The notes beneath the pieces were generated by a model. It ran no database searches and was not told the DNA's origin. It saw only the letters and a program-made list of their open reading frames with translations. From NCBI RefSeq assembly GCF_004027225.2, contig NC_044277.2, positions 138,069,057 to 138,133,056 of the forward strand: DNA of 64,000 nucleotides, written 5' to 3'. This DNA is from Strigops habroptila. Its lineage: Eukaryota; Chordata; Aves; Psittaciformes; Psittacidae. Positions 49,801-61,134 of this stretch are shown in pieces; the first letter of the stretch is position 1; each line of letters opens with the position of its first letter. The position numbers and the translations under genes were made by a program.

Positions 49801-51273
49801 AGGAAGGCAGCACTGAGCATCTTCTAAAAAGCAAGTGATTCAGTCTGTGTTAGGGCTTGAAAGAAAGAGGTCTAGGAGCATCCCTGACAGCTGTTTCTTT
49901 AATTTCATTCAAGTATATCAAATTTCATTCCAGGAAATGTGTTTCCACAGGAGACTTCCAAGAGCAAAGCATCTTAGGGAAGATAGGAGATAATCAGTAA
50001 TATTTTTCTGGCATTGATCTGTTGTTATATCTGCTAAGCTTCACACAATTATTTATCAGCTGAGAGTTATAAAATAATTCCTGAGTTGACATCAAAAGGG
50101 AGAAAAGTCAAATACATTTTTTAACATGAACCCAACTCATCAGTCTTAAAGTGCTGATTCATTTGCCCACACAGTATAATTAAGCTGTTAATCTGTAATA
50201 AGGAGTGATACATTCAATGATCTCACAATCAGAAAGTGATTATAGCCTAAAATGTTCATTTGGCTCTCCTCTACCATTTATTACTCCATGACTGTTAAGA
50301 GAGGGTATTTGGAGCTTAGGATCTATAATTTTTACCTACACAGTCTGCTTCTGCAACTGGGAGTGGTTTGCCATAAGCAGCTGTTGGAAAGATGTCTATA
50401 CTGGAAGGTTTTGGGGAACAAAATGTTGACATTCTGAGTCCTGTCTTAGAGGAGAATATTCTAGTTTGAGTACATTTGGTGTTTCATCAGATAATGAATC
50501 TATTATGTACTTGGAGTTCAGGCTCACACTGATTAATCATGACATTTCAATTATTCATTGAATCAGTGATCATTTGCACCCCTTTTCCCCACCTCATTTG
50601 CTGTTGACTCCTATTAATTTCTCTTCTTACTGTGTTAGGATTTCATCTTGCTGTGTTCTGAAATCCTGAAAATCTTCCATTGCCAGAGACTTTAATCTGG
50701 GAATTTAAATCACCTGGCACCTTGCAAGCAGCTCTTGGCTCTCCCTGGTTTGGGGCTTGATAGCATTTTAACTGTCTACCTACCTTCAAGTTAGCTATGC
50801 TGTGAAGCAGCATCAAATGCGCTGCATTTGATGAGTGCCAGGGAGAGATGAGTGGAAGACAGAGGTTGTCCTGAGACTTGAGACCAGATTCTTGTTTCAT
50901 CTGCTACACTGAATTTCCTGACAGTGTCTTGAAGCCACCATCAAGTTTCCCAGCTTGGAGTTTGCCTGTGCAGCTAGTGAGATTGCCACAGTGCCTTCCC
51001 CACTGACAGTATACAGGCAATGTTGTTGTAAAGGATTGGGTTGTTTGTCTGCAGGAATTCACTTGGTAGCCATGAAATTTGTTGTACTGTAGCACACAAG
51101 CAGCACAGAGATGAGACGCAGCTGCTGTGTTCTCCTTTGGGTCCTGCAGCTCCCACTCATCTCCACCTTGCAGGTATCCCCACTTCTAGGCTCAGTACCC
51201 ACTTAGTAACGTTGCCATGGTGTAGCTTTTTCACATGTCCACAGGGAAGTGAACAAAAATACCTTTTTTATTT

Positions 51274-51303
51274 CCCCCCCCTTTTTTTTTTTTTTTTTTT
51301 TTT
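51274..51303. repeat. C8T22 homopolymer pair
   Basis: Run of eight C directly followed by 22 T. Low-complexity pyrimidine tract. Confidence 0.9.
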
Positions 51304-54300
51304 AATAATTACTGTTATTTTGAATCTGTCACTTTTGAGCCATCATCTAAATCCTGGAACAGATTTAGAGTAAGATGTGGAAGAGGGTCCGCATTTTTAC
51401 ATCTATCTTCTTGTGTTTTTAAACAGTTATGATCAGATTCAGCCCACAGGTGTTGGAAGAGCCAGGCAGGATTTCATGGAGGTTTTTCCCCCAATGTGCA
51501 CAGTTTGTTGGCCTCCAGAGGCTCAACTGCTCTCAAACACAGCATACAGATGCGCAGGACAACCCATTGTGTAGCTTAGTGGAAGGTCTGTACTAACCAG
51601 TAGTAAAAGATTGGTTAAGGATAGGATGTATAGAAATAGTTCTCCCCATGGATATCTTCTCTGGTTTGGTTCTTCATAAATATGCTATCTGCAGTTGTTT
51701 GGGAATAGAGGTGGCAAATCTTTCTCTGGTTCAGGTAAAATTGTCCTGTCCTCAGTCCTTTAGCAAACTGGACTTTTCAGGTGGGCTACTCACCTGAGAA
51801 TTTAAGCTTTTAGTCTCCAGCTCGTGGCTGTCTTGTCAGTACTACATACATGATAATATTTTTATAAATTAACTAGTATATGGCATTTTATGACAACAGG
51901 GCAGGGGGAAACGAGTACAAGGAGAAAATATATAGGTCTCTGATACAGGTCTGACTGTGGAGAGCAAGGCAGATGTGTGCTGTAACAAGCAGACTGGCAT
52001 TACAGGAAGAAGAGCTCAAGGAAAACAATCCATTGAAAAGATAAGTATTTTCTATTTCAGTGGGTAATTTGCTAAACCTGATATAAAAGAAAAAATATGG
52101 TGAAGTTAAGATCTATTTTAATAGAGAATAGGAGAGTAGATTTATCAATGAGAATCTTTGCTATATACCAACATAGTCAATGTCTTAAAGAGGAGGAAAA
52201 AAAAAAAAATTATAATGAAGTCAGGTCTTCCAAAGCTATAAAGCATCTCAGTAATTTTCTGGAAGTCAGATAAAATAATGTTCTTTTTACAATGTACCCT
52301 TTTAATGGATTTTTAGTTATAAAATTTTAATTTTTATAACTAAATATAATTTATTCAAAGTGCAAGTTTGCTCTAAAGGATGTCTAAAAAAAGAGCCCCG
52401 CAGGAGTCTTTGTTTCCTGGGCTTTTCTAATTCTGTATCAAACTTCCGATGTTGGCGTGCAAGGTTGTTACTCTGAAGGGTAGGAGTTTACTTAGACTTG
52501 GCTTGAAAAGTCAAGCTGGTTTTCTAGGGATCTCTTGAAGGTTTATTGGGAGCTGAGAGTTTCATTTGAAGGCGTAAAGCTGCACATATACATATGAGCA
52601 GTTGGTAGATTTATATGTGAGTCTGTGGGCTGTATGTGAGGAGGACAGGAGGCAGCTCGACATGTGCAGTGCATCTCCAATATGGAGGGCCAACAGTTGC
52701 TCACAGGATGCCTTTGGTATTTAGTGAAAAAACAGTGTCATTTGTGGAGGACTCTCTGATCCCAAGGAGCATGGAGCTCTGTGGTGTCACTTAGGATCTG
52801 TTTTCCAATGAGGGTTTCTCCAGGTACTGTGCCTAAAATTAGTTTTCCTGGTGGTTGAAAAGTGACAGACCAGACAGATTGAGTGCAATCACGATGCAAC
52901 CAACAGGCCACCCCCTGTGGTTATCTGTTGGCTGCTTCCTTTTGCCTCTTCCTGTTCTTGCTTGCTTGTTTGAGCACATAAACTACAGGAACAAGAAATT
53001 CCTCTCTAATCATGGCACCTTCAGTAACCACAAATATAAACCGTGTGTGTGCAGGTGCTGAGCATCTCTAGTTAGCTGTGACCCCTTTGACATTGCTGGA
53101 GTAATGAATGCAGTCTTTTTCCTCAGGGGATCCAGCTTTGAAGACAAGAAGAGACATTGTTCTAGTACCTTGCATTATTAATAGGGAAATGGAGTTGCTA
53201 TCACTGAATTTCCTTCACAGCGAGATGTGTGTGCCATGTACTCTCTGCACACAACAGGAAGATGGTGTAGTTGCTCAAATGCCATGAATGGCCATCAGGA
53301 AAAGGATTATCTTGATCTCTCCGCAGCAGACGTGTTTGTGAATTCACTTAAAAATGTCTGAGGCCTTTGTTTCCAGGTGGGAAGTTGGAAGGACTAATGC
53401 TTCCTTACATCACTCATTTCTTGTGAGGAGGACTTACTAGTCAAATACCTAATTTAGTGGTATTGCATTCAGATGCTAAGATACAGTCTCTGCACCCTGC
53501 TTGAAAGGCAATCATCTGCAAGTACCTGACACCTGAAGCTCAGTAGAAATTTCAGTGTGCATTAAAAGCAAATGTGCTTTCCTTGAGGATTTCAGGTTTT
53601 GTACGTTTTCCTATGCTATTGTATGTGAATGGTCTAGAAAACTTGAAAACCAGTTTAAATTGCAAAAATATAAAGAATTCTTTTGTGTGATCTTCCCTCT
53701 ACAGTTTTATTGTCCTGCAATATTCGACTTCTATCTTAGGTTTTCTATGTTTGTATTTGTGTTTTAGAAGCGTGCTTTGTAGTATTACTGTCACTTCCCT
53801 GTGCCTTCATTTGCTCTTTTATTTTTCTTTTCTTTTTTCTTGATTTGCAGATTTCTAATTAATTAATATATTTATTTGAATTCTGTATCTTCCATTCCTT
53901 TCTCTGTAGTCTTAATGTTTCTGTCTGGTATATATCTCTTGTCTTTATTCCAGCTTTGTTACCTTCTTTATTTGTTGTGTTACAAGCAGAGAAAATTAGA
54001 TAAATGCTCAAGAATCAAAAATCTTCCTTTTAGCATTGCAAATGTGACGATCCTAGTTCACTTTTCTCTTGTTGCAGTCACTAGGATACCTGGGAGTCAA
54101 GAAAGTACTCGCTGTAAGTTTGTTGGTGAAACCCAAACCTCCGCTATCCCTTCGATAAGATATTGTGATTATGGAAGTAAACAAAGCTCTGTTTCCCCTG
54201 ACTGAGGCTCAGTCCCTTTGGGTTGCTTACGGTTAAATTACTGAGAATTTGCTGAGCTTTGTTCTTGCTCAGCTAAGTTTTGTTGACTGGGTTGTTAATT

Positions 54301-54756
54301 ATGGGTTTAAACTTGTATTTACTCTTTCCATAAAAACATTGAGAGTTTTTCCTCCTTCTTTTATCTATTTACTTAGTTATCGCTTTTGAAGAGGCATTGC
54401 TTCATTAAACACTTTCCTGCTTAGTCTGTAATGATCCTACTTCATCCACTCTAAGCACATTAATACCTTAAAGAAAAAAAGCTTCGTCTTCAGTGGGATG
54501 AAGATGTTCCATATTGTCTTTGGTGCTTGACACATGATCTTCGGTGGTGTAGCAGCATTATGGGGGACTTGGCAGGATCCATGGTGTCATTCCAGGTTGG
54601 CATGTTTTTTTCCACCTGTAATGAAGCAGATATGATATTTAATGGTTACATGCTTTTACAAAATTAAGCATCTGAGACTCCTTCAGGTCTTTGCTTTTTC
54701 ACCTCAATCCATTCCTGCAGTAGGACTCCAGCATCACTGGCAGGAAGGCACTGTAT

Positions 54757-54804
54757 ACAGTGCCTATAGGTGATGAGTGCACAGTACCTATAGGTGATGA
54801 GATG
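54757..54804. repeat. 24-bp tandem duplication
   Basis: Two adjacent near-identical 24-bp units sharing CTATAGGTGATGAG, the first starting ACAGTGCC and the second ACAGTACC. A further GATGAG occurs just downstream. Looks like a young local duplication. Confidence 0.75.
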
Positions 54805-56347
54805 ATGCTCATTCTGTGGTGATGAGCTGACCACTCATATACTCTTGGTACAGCACAGTGAGGCACAGAAACATGAAGGGAAAAGAAAATAGGTGTCTGT
54901 TCTTCCATGGGACAGGCATTCTTCATGGGGCAGGCTGGGAAAAAACAGAAATGGCAAGGATGAACCCAGTGCAGCAGGCTTTCATGTAAACAGAGGTCCT
55001 GCAGAAGTCCATTGATTGTGGAAGTACTACCTCCACTCTCTATCCTCAATAGGAGCTTTTTGTGCTCTGCTTACATCCCTTCTTAATGGTTTCACATTTC
55101 CAGGCTTCACAATTTCTCATTGCTAACAATTTCCTTTCTTTTTAATTGAAGACTAGAAGTTTTATGGACTCCGAGTGTAAACTTTCTGTTTAGGTCCTTG
55201 GGCAATCTCTCTCTTGATCAATAAATAAGTTGAAGAGTGAAGTGATACACTACTACTTGCAGTGGCTGCAGTAAGAGCATGCAAATAAGGCTGCAAATAT
55301 CCAAGCTGTTACAAAGACAGAGGGCATGTACATGAAAGCAAATGGACCTGTTGTGGTTAAAAATTCATAGTTTACCATTATAGGGGAAAAAATAAATGAG
55401 GTTGTCTTTGAAACCTTATAGGTCAGCATTTCAGACTTCTGTATTTGTGCTTCAATTAAAGGAGAAAATGGAAAAACTTCTGGATATTTGCTATTTTTAA
55501 GCCAACTTGAGAAGGTGAAGCAGAAGCTATTTTTCATATGTTCTTTTAGCAAATTGCATGCCATGAATAAGATTTTTTTTGTTTGGCTCTTACATAGGTT
55601 TATGTGAGTTCTATTTGGTTAGGAGGCAGGTGTGTGAGGTTTTAGCAATTGTTACATTTCTTTCTTTTTCTCTATGATAAATGAAAAGAAATTTTTCAGG
55701 AAAACTGGAAGTAGGCATTATTTCTGTGAGTCTTACAAAATGCTGGGAGTTACAGGAAATGAAGGGTTCAAAAGCAGAAAAGCAGGATGGGGGGACAAAC
55801 AAGGCCTTGGTGGATGTTTGTGGTGTCTTACAGCAGCATTTGGTTTACTTGGGTTTTTTTGTTTCTTGGCATAGTAAAAATATTTCCTTGCTGAAGTACT
55901 TTGATTTGGACTTAAAATAGCATAAATTATTTTGGGATAAATTCACATTAGCCACCACAAATTCCTTGCTTACCTGTCACTGTTCCTGGAGATACAACTC
56001 TAAGCTCCTGGTAATGCATCTTCTATTTTAGCAAGGGAAAACATAATTTAGATTTATAGCTATTTTAGAAACGTCTGTAATAAAAACAAACCAGTGCCTC
56101 CTTTAATAAGTATTTAAGCCCAAACCTGTGCAATTTGTAACAAATGTAGTCTATTCACTTAAAAATGTCCTTGGGATTTATGCACCAAACTCAGATTAAT
56201 GCTAATAGGAGTTACCTAAATAAATTCTCTGGTACACTGATAGGATACTAGATCATTTATTTAGTGTTGCATTTCACTTCACCTTCATCTTATTTCTATT
56301 TTTTTAATGAAAACAAAATTGGCATTGGAGTTTATGGTATAAGGAGT

Positions 56348-56369
56348 CTTTTTTCCTTCTTCTCTGTAG
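56348..56369 (+). promoter_or_regulatory. LRRC3B: Splice acceptor of LRRC3B coding exon
   Basis: A run of pyrimidines (TCTTTTTTCCTTCTTCTCTG pattern) is followed by TAG|GTG, a near-ideal vertebrate 3' splice site, 157 bases upstream of the LRRC3B start codon. LRRC3-family genes typically have their CDS in one exon with a non-coding upstream exon, which fits this position. Confidence 0.8.
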
Positions 56370-56526
56370 GTGTGCTTCTAAAAAGAGTATTGACCATGAG
56401 GAAGCCCATGTGATGGTCCACTAATCACACTGAAGAAAATGAAGCCACGTTTCAGCTTTGCCGATCCTTTTCCCACCACTGTTGGCTGAATGAGAAATGG
56501 TAGTGTGATTATGCTGACACCCCAGC
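56370..56526 (+). other. LRRC3B: LRRC3B exon 2 5' leader with multiple uORFs
   Basis: Non-coding 5' part of the coding exon. It begins directly after a pyrimidine-rich tract (about 56348-56366) ending in TGTAG, with the acceptor AG at 56368-56369. It contains four ATGs before the LRRC3B start. They open uORFs at 56396-56413 (5 codons), 56413-56424 (3 codons, its ATG overlapping the previous TGA), 56439-56489 (16 codons) and 56490-56678 (62 codons, starting right after the previous stop and running out of frame over the LRRC3B start). The acceptor and the uORFs are read directly; an effect on translation is inference. Confidence 0.8.
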
Positions 56527-57306
56527 ATGCATTTGGTAGACCTGTGGTTAACTCGTTCCCTCTCCATGTGTCTGCTCTTACAAAGTTTTGTCCTCATGAT
56601 ACTGTGCTTTCATTCTGCCAGTATGTGCCCAAAAGGCTGCCTCTGTTCTCACTCTGGAGGTCTGAATGTCAGCTGTAGCAATGCAAATCTCAAGGAAATA
56701 CCCAGAGATCTCCCTCCAGAAACAGTCTTACTTTATTTGGACTCCAATCAGATAACATCTATCCCCAACGAAATTTTTAAGGACTTGCACCAACTGAGAG
56801 TCCTCAATTTATCAAAAAATGGGATTGAGTTTATAGATGAACATGCCTTTAAAGGGGTGGCAGAAACCTTGCAGACTCTGGATTTGTCCGACAACCGGAT
56901 TCAAAGCGTGCACAAAAACGCTTTCAACAACTTAAAGGCCAGAGCCAGAATTGCGAACAACCCCTGGCATTGTGACTGCACGCTGCAGCAGGTGTTGAGG
57001 AGCATGGCCTCCAACCACGAGACGGCCAACAATGTCATCTGCAAGACTTCTGTTCTGGATGAGCATGCGGGGAGACCATTCCTCAATGCTGCCAATGATG
57101 CTGACCTCTGCAACCTTCCTAAAAAGACTACCGATTATGCCATGCTGGTCACCATGTTTGGCTGGTTCACCATGGTGATCTCATACGTGGTTTATTACGT
57201 CCGGCAAAATCAGGAGGATGCAAGGAGGCACCTTGAGTACTTGAAATCCCTGCCAAGCAGGCAAAAGAAACCAGATGAAGCCGATGACATTAGCACTGTG
57301 GTATAG
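56527..57306 (+). CDS. LRRC3B: Leucine-rich repeat-containing protein 3B, complete single-exon CDS
   Basis: Small type I membrane protein of the LRRC3 family. From knowledge of the family, mammalian LRRC3B is also 259 aa and has been reported as a candidate tumour suppressor. The reading frame encodes 259 residues ending in DDISTVV. Visible order: a hydrophobic signal peptide (about residues 1-33), a cysteine-rich LRRNT (Cys34, 38, 40, 50), about three LRRs (65-135; e.g. LYLDSNQITSIP, LNLSKNGIEFI, LDLSDNRIQSV), an LRRCT with the NPWHCDC motif (145-151) and further cysteines at 172 and 195, a transmembrane helix (about 204-224), and a short charged cytoplasmic tail. N-glycosylation sequons occur at N47 (NVS) and N94 (NLS). 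The start at 56527 is chosen because it gives the family N-terminus (HLVDLWLTRS) and full length; the context has A at -3 and C at +4. The frame is intact with no splice signals needed inside it. Identification is near certain. Confidence 0.98.
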   Translation: MHLVDLWLTRSLSMCLLLQSFVLMILCFHSASMCPKGCLCSHSGGLNVSCSNANLKEIPRDLPPETVLLYLDSNQITSIPNEIFKDLHQLRVLNLSKNGIEFIDEHAFKGVAETLQTLDLSDNRIQSVHKNAFNNLKARARIANNPWHCDCTLQQVLRSMASNHETANNVICKTSVLDEHAGRPFLNAANDADLCNLPKKTTDYAMLVTMFGWFTMVISYVVYYVRQNQEDARRHLEYLKSLPSRQKKPDEADDISTVV

Positions 57307-57620
57307 TATTCTGAATACAATGACTGCCTTTGTGATGGAAACTAGATTTGGATGACACTAAAACCAGAGGTTTACTTCTAACATTCATTGTAAACATTGA
57401 GACTTTTGGGTTTTTTTTTCCTGTTTAACTGAATTACGCCACTGTTGGGCTTTCTAACAGAAAGTTTTGTCTGGGTGGTATACTTTAATCATTTCTCTGG
57501 TGGTACCCTAAAGCAAGTGAATTAATGTGTAAACATTAGTTTAGACCCATTCCACTATTTAATAACGAAATTTATTTTTTTAATTTAAAAACCAAATAAA
57601 AGCTCAAATTTGAACCATGT
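57307..57620 (+). other. LRRC3B: LRRC3B 3' UTR (proximal form)
   Basis: AT-rich sequence directly after the LRRC3B stop codon (TAG 57304-57306), running to the expected cleavage zone some 15-25 bases after AATAAA at 57595. TGTA motifs upstream (for example near 57389 and 57529) and a GT-containing stretch downstream (about 57648-57658) support a working 3' end. A longer isoform using the AATAAA near 58446 is possible. Confidence 0.65.
57595..57600 (+). terminator. LRRC3B: Polyadenylation signal AATAAA, LRRC3B proximal
   Basis: Canonical AATAAA about 290 bases after the LRRC3B stop codon, in an A/T-rich setting with TGTA motifs upstream and TGTCTTGTG downstream. It is the first canonical hexamer after the CDS. 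Confidence 0.7.
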
Positions 57621-58445
57621 AAACTAGAGTAATTTATTGATCAGAAACATGTCTTGTGCCCAAGCACACTTGGTTTGACCTGTATTTGTAAGGTAGAAGA
57701 GAGGAGCAATGCTGAAGTGGGCTGTGAGAGGTCCAGGATTGGAGGGTCCCTGAAGGGCACTTCTCTCCCTGGGGTGCAAGGTGAATGGTAGCCCACTCTG
57801 GGGGCTGCTTGCTATGACAGGAAAGGGGCACAATGTGGGGAGAGCAAAGCATCCTGACTCCAGGTGTAAAGGACCGATGTTTTGGCAGCACTGCTGAGGA
57901 GCCAACATGAAGGAGCTGCATTGCAGGACACTGAAGGGAGGTAAGTGGGAAAATGCAGCAGGTTTTCATCTCACATCCACTTACTGCCTCCTATGAGCTT
58001 CAAGCAGGTGTTCCCAGCACTGGGGAGGACAAGAAGAAGGCAGGAGCAAACTTACTTAGTGTACTGTTCAAACTTGAGTGCGACTAGTAGTGATTAAAAA
58101 AAAAGGTTAATTAAATTAGACTTTTAAATCTATACATTGGTTTATAATTAAAAGTAGCTTTATATTATATATTTTTATGCTGTCTTTTGTAAAAAGCTAA
58201 ATGAAATAAGTGAACATATAGACTGGGCATATCCTATTGTGTGTTAGGAAATATTTTTGTATGTTTTTACAGATAAATGCTTAGGAAAATGTAAAGCCCA
58301 TGTAGTTAAACTCAGCCTTGGTTATGAAATTGATATTTTTAAAGCTTTTCTGTCTTCAAAAACACGATTGTTTTCTCCTTTCATAGGTGAAGTTTCAAAG
58401 GGAACGAATTCACAGCAATGTATTATTTCCATCCTTCATTACCAC

Positions 58446-58451
58446 AATAAA
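58446..58451 (+). terminator. LRRC3B: Possible distal polyadenylation signal AATAAA
   Basis: A second AATAAA about 1.1 kb after the LRRC3B stop, followed within 20 bases by a CTTGTCTCTGG stretch resembling a GU-rich downstream element. Whether LRRC3B transcripts reach it is unknown. Confidence 0.3.
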
Positions 58452-59520
58452 ATCATACTTGTCTCTGGGTCCATCCATACAGATCCAGTGTAACCGACAC
58501 TGGAATATGGATTGCAGAAGGGTTGATTAAAAAATGTGTAAAATGCTGCTTTGCAAAAGCAAATGTTAAAGGACAGTCTCAAAAAAATCAGAAAACTCCG
58601 GTCATATCTCCCATGAGATTATCCATTATTTCTGTTACAATAATACTCTTTTATATTTTAGACGCCACAAAATTGTTTATCTTATTTCTTTCAGAACATT
58701 GTTAAAAGAATCTAAAATTTGTTTCAAAGCAGGTAAGCAAACAGGAAAAAAAGGTGGGTTTTTTTTTTTAAATGTGCATAGAGTCAACTTTTTGTGTCAT
58801 CTTTGTAAGATGAGTCTTGCCTGAGTAGCAGTTCTTGTGACTGACTCAGCTATTTGTTTTATCTCGATTAACACTTTTTGACATATTAAGAGCATGTTAA
58901 TATTTGTAAAGGGCACAGTCTGTCCAAAAAATACCTGCTCTATGATATTTTTCCCTCCTCCCTTTCCCCCACCATTAAGTCAAGAGGCTGTTGATTACAC
59001 ATCCTGCTTAGTTTGCATTTTATACCTTCCTTTTTTCAAGCTATGTCTTGCTGAACTTCCCATCATCACCGAAGTGCCATCCCCCGCCCCCTGAGCTCTG
59101 TGTGGCCTCCAGCAGGAGCCAAAAGCAGTAGGGTTAGATACACATCTGAACCTGAAGAGAGCAGATAAAATGTTATATTGTACTGGCAATCTAACAAATC
59201 CTACTGAATGGGATGTGTGGTGCCTCTGTGTAGACTGAGCCAAGTTCATTCCTGACACAATTTTCCTAATTACTCTAAAATCTCCTTCAGGGTAAAATTT
59301 GTCTTGTTTCTACTGCTGTGTTCCCCAAGTGATATTTTGAATCCCAGTTCGTATGCTAGTTTTGGAAAAAGCAGGGGGGACTACCTAAAAGAAGGGGCTG
59401 AGCTGGAGGTACTAACTTAAGAAAGAATACAGTGCTGTTTATTCACAAATAAATGCCGGAATTTCTCCACAAAATTTTGGACAAAATTATTTAATTATTT
59501 ATTTATTTTTGGACAAAATA

Positions 59521-59546
59521 TTTATTGTACATTTACATGTACAATA
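59521..59546 (-). terminator. Minus-strand polyadenylation-like signal overlapping a palindrome
   Basis: On the minus strand AATAAA (59526-59521) is preceded within 25 bases by three TGTA motifs, the arrangement bound by cleavage factor I at strong poly(A) sites. The same bases form a perfect hairpin: TATTGTACAT (59523-59532) and ATGTACAATA (59537-59546) around TTAC. No minus-strand gene was recognised that would end here. Confidence 0.3.
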
Positions 59547-61134
59547 TTTACAAAAATCTGGGCAGTCTTAAAACACTTGAAAACGCAGGATTTTAATATT
59601 TGTTTCAAGCAGTGTTTAAAAATCCAACCAAACAAAACCACAACCAACCAACCCAAGACAAACAAAAACCTCTCCCCAAATCTGACTGACAAAGCTATAA
59701 ATAATTTGTCTTTAGGTTTTCCATTTTTCCACTTTATTACTTGATCTGTAAGACTGGTTCTGGAGATGGTACAGTTTTGCACCAGCTGAGCTTCTGACTT
59801 TACGTGTTTAAATCCTGACCAAAACCAATTTAAACCAAGCAGTATTCTGTAGAAAGGCTCTGAAGGGATGGTTTAATGTCATTCCTGATTTTCTTGAATT
59901 GATTACATATCAAGTACCCCTCCTCACAAAACTTTGCCTTTCTTCTGCTAAAGCCAATAGTGAAATCTCTGCTTAAAATCTGGGAATCAAGGCAGCGCTC
60001 TGACACCCAATAGATACAAACTTGTCAAGCTGAATTCAGCTGATGAGGAAAATTAATTAAATCACTGTTGCTCAGCTATGTGGACTTGACAGTGCTAGTA
60101 CTCCTGTCAACTCAAATAATTTGAGCCATGTCTCCGTTTCATTGAAAAGAAACAGAAAAGAAAGATAGAAACCTGTAGCATAAGAAGATACTTGTTTTCA
60201 TCATGTTTACTGTACCCCTTTCTGTCCAAAACTACTGTCTGTAGAGAATTCTGAGTGCTGCCCTTTGAAGTCAATGGCCCAAACTTTAAACTTTGATTGC
60301 ATAACACTTCAAGGAGTTATCTTATTTACAAACCCAGTTTTGCTTGAAAATGAGTAAATCTGTCTATTTTTAGCTGTGATACGTTAGCATATAAATACAG
60401 TTGAGAGGAAATGGATGTTTCCATAGTCACAGGAGATAGCATGTAATGGAAAATAAGGAGGTAAATGCATAACACAGTGATTTATTTTGTTTTTTTATTA
60501 AGATGCTTCAGGAAAAACAGAGCTGGGGCTCAATAACTTAAATGTGATTAATTTCTCTACCCTTATTTTTTAAAAAATGCTTTTCTAGTTTTTGTTTCTA
60601 AAGGGTAAAGGACAACTCTCGACATTAACATTTTCTTAAAACTAATGCTGATTTTTCTCTGCTGATTTTCTGGCGTAACTGTGCCCTGTGGGTGAGATCT
60701 GTGATGGTGCATTTGGGCTCTGTGTATTTAGGCTCATACTTTATACTTTTATTCTGTTCCCAGGTTTGTACAGAATTAAATACAGATATCTTCACCATTA
60801 ATGTACATTATGTTTTTAAGTCTTCAGTAGCAAGATTTTGCACTGCAGTTGCCATAACTTTCAGGGGCTGAGTATGAACAGAAAGTGTGATGGTCCCAGT
60901 TCTGGTCTTTCCAGGGAGGAAAGAGAATGCTGTTTTTACCAAAGAGAGAGCATACAGAAAATCCATTGCAGTGCTTTCGAGGAACAAAGGAGAGATCTGT
61001 AAGCTTTAGGATGAGAAGCAGAAAAAGGGAAAATGAAAGGGGCAGCTGGAGGCTAAAATGCATGAAAGTATCATAGAGGGTGTATTGTAGGAGGTATTGT
61101 AAAAAGAGAAGGTGGTGAAGGTACCGTAGAGGGT

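Larger units (their letters stand above)
46831..56347 (+). other. LRRC3B: LRRC3B intron 1, 3' part: no gene seen
   Basis: About 9.5 kb up to the coding exon with no additional exon that I can support. Includes C8T22 at 51274-51303, a perfect 10-bp inverted repeat at 50811-50833, a 24-bp tandem duplication at 54757-54804, and a CpG-retaining stretch at 48930-49140. Confidence 0.6.
57621..61134. other. Downstream flank of LRRC3B, no gene seen
   Basis: AT-rich sequence without a supported exon. It includes the possible distal LRRC3B poly(A) signal at 58446 and, on the minus strand, an AATAAA with three TGTA motifs just upstream at 59521-59546. Confidence 0.55.
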
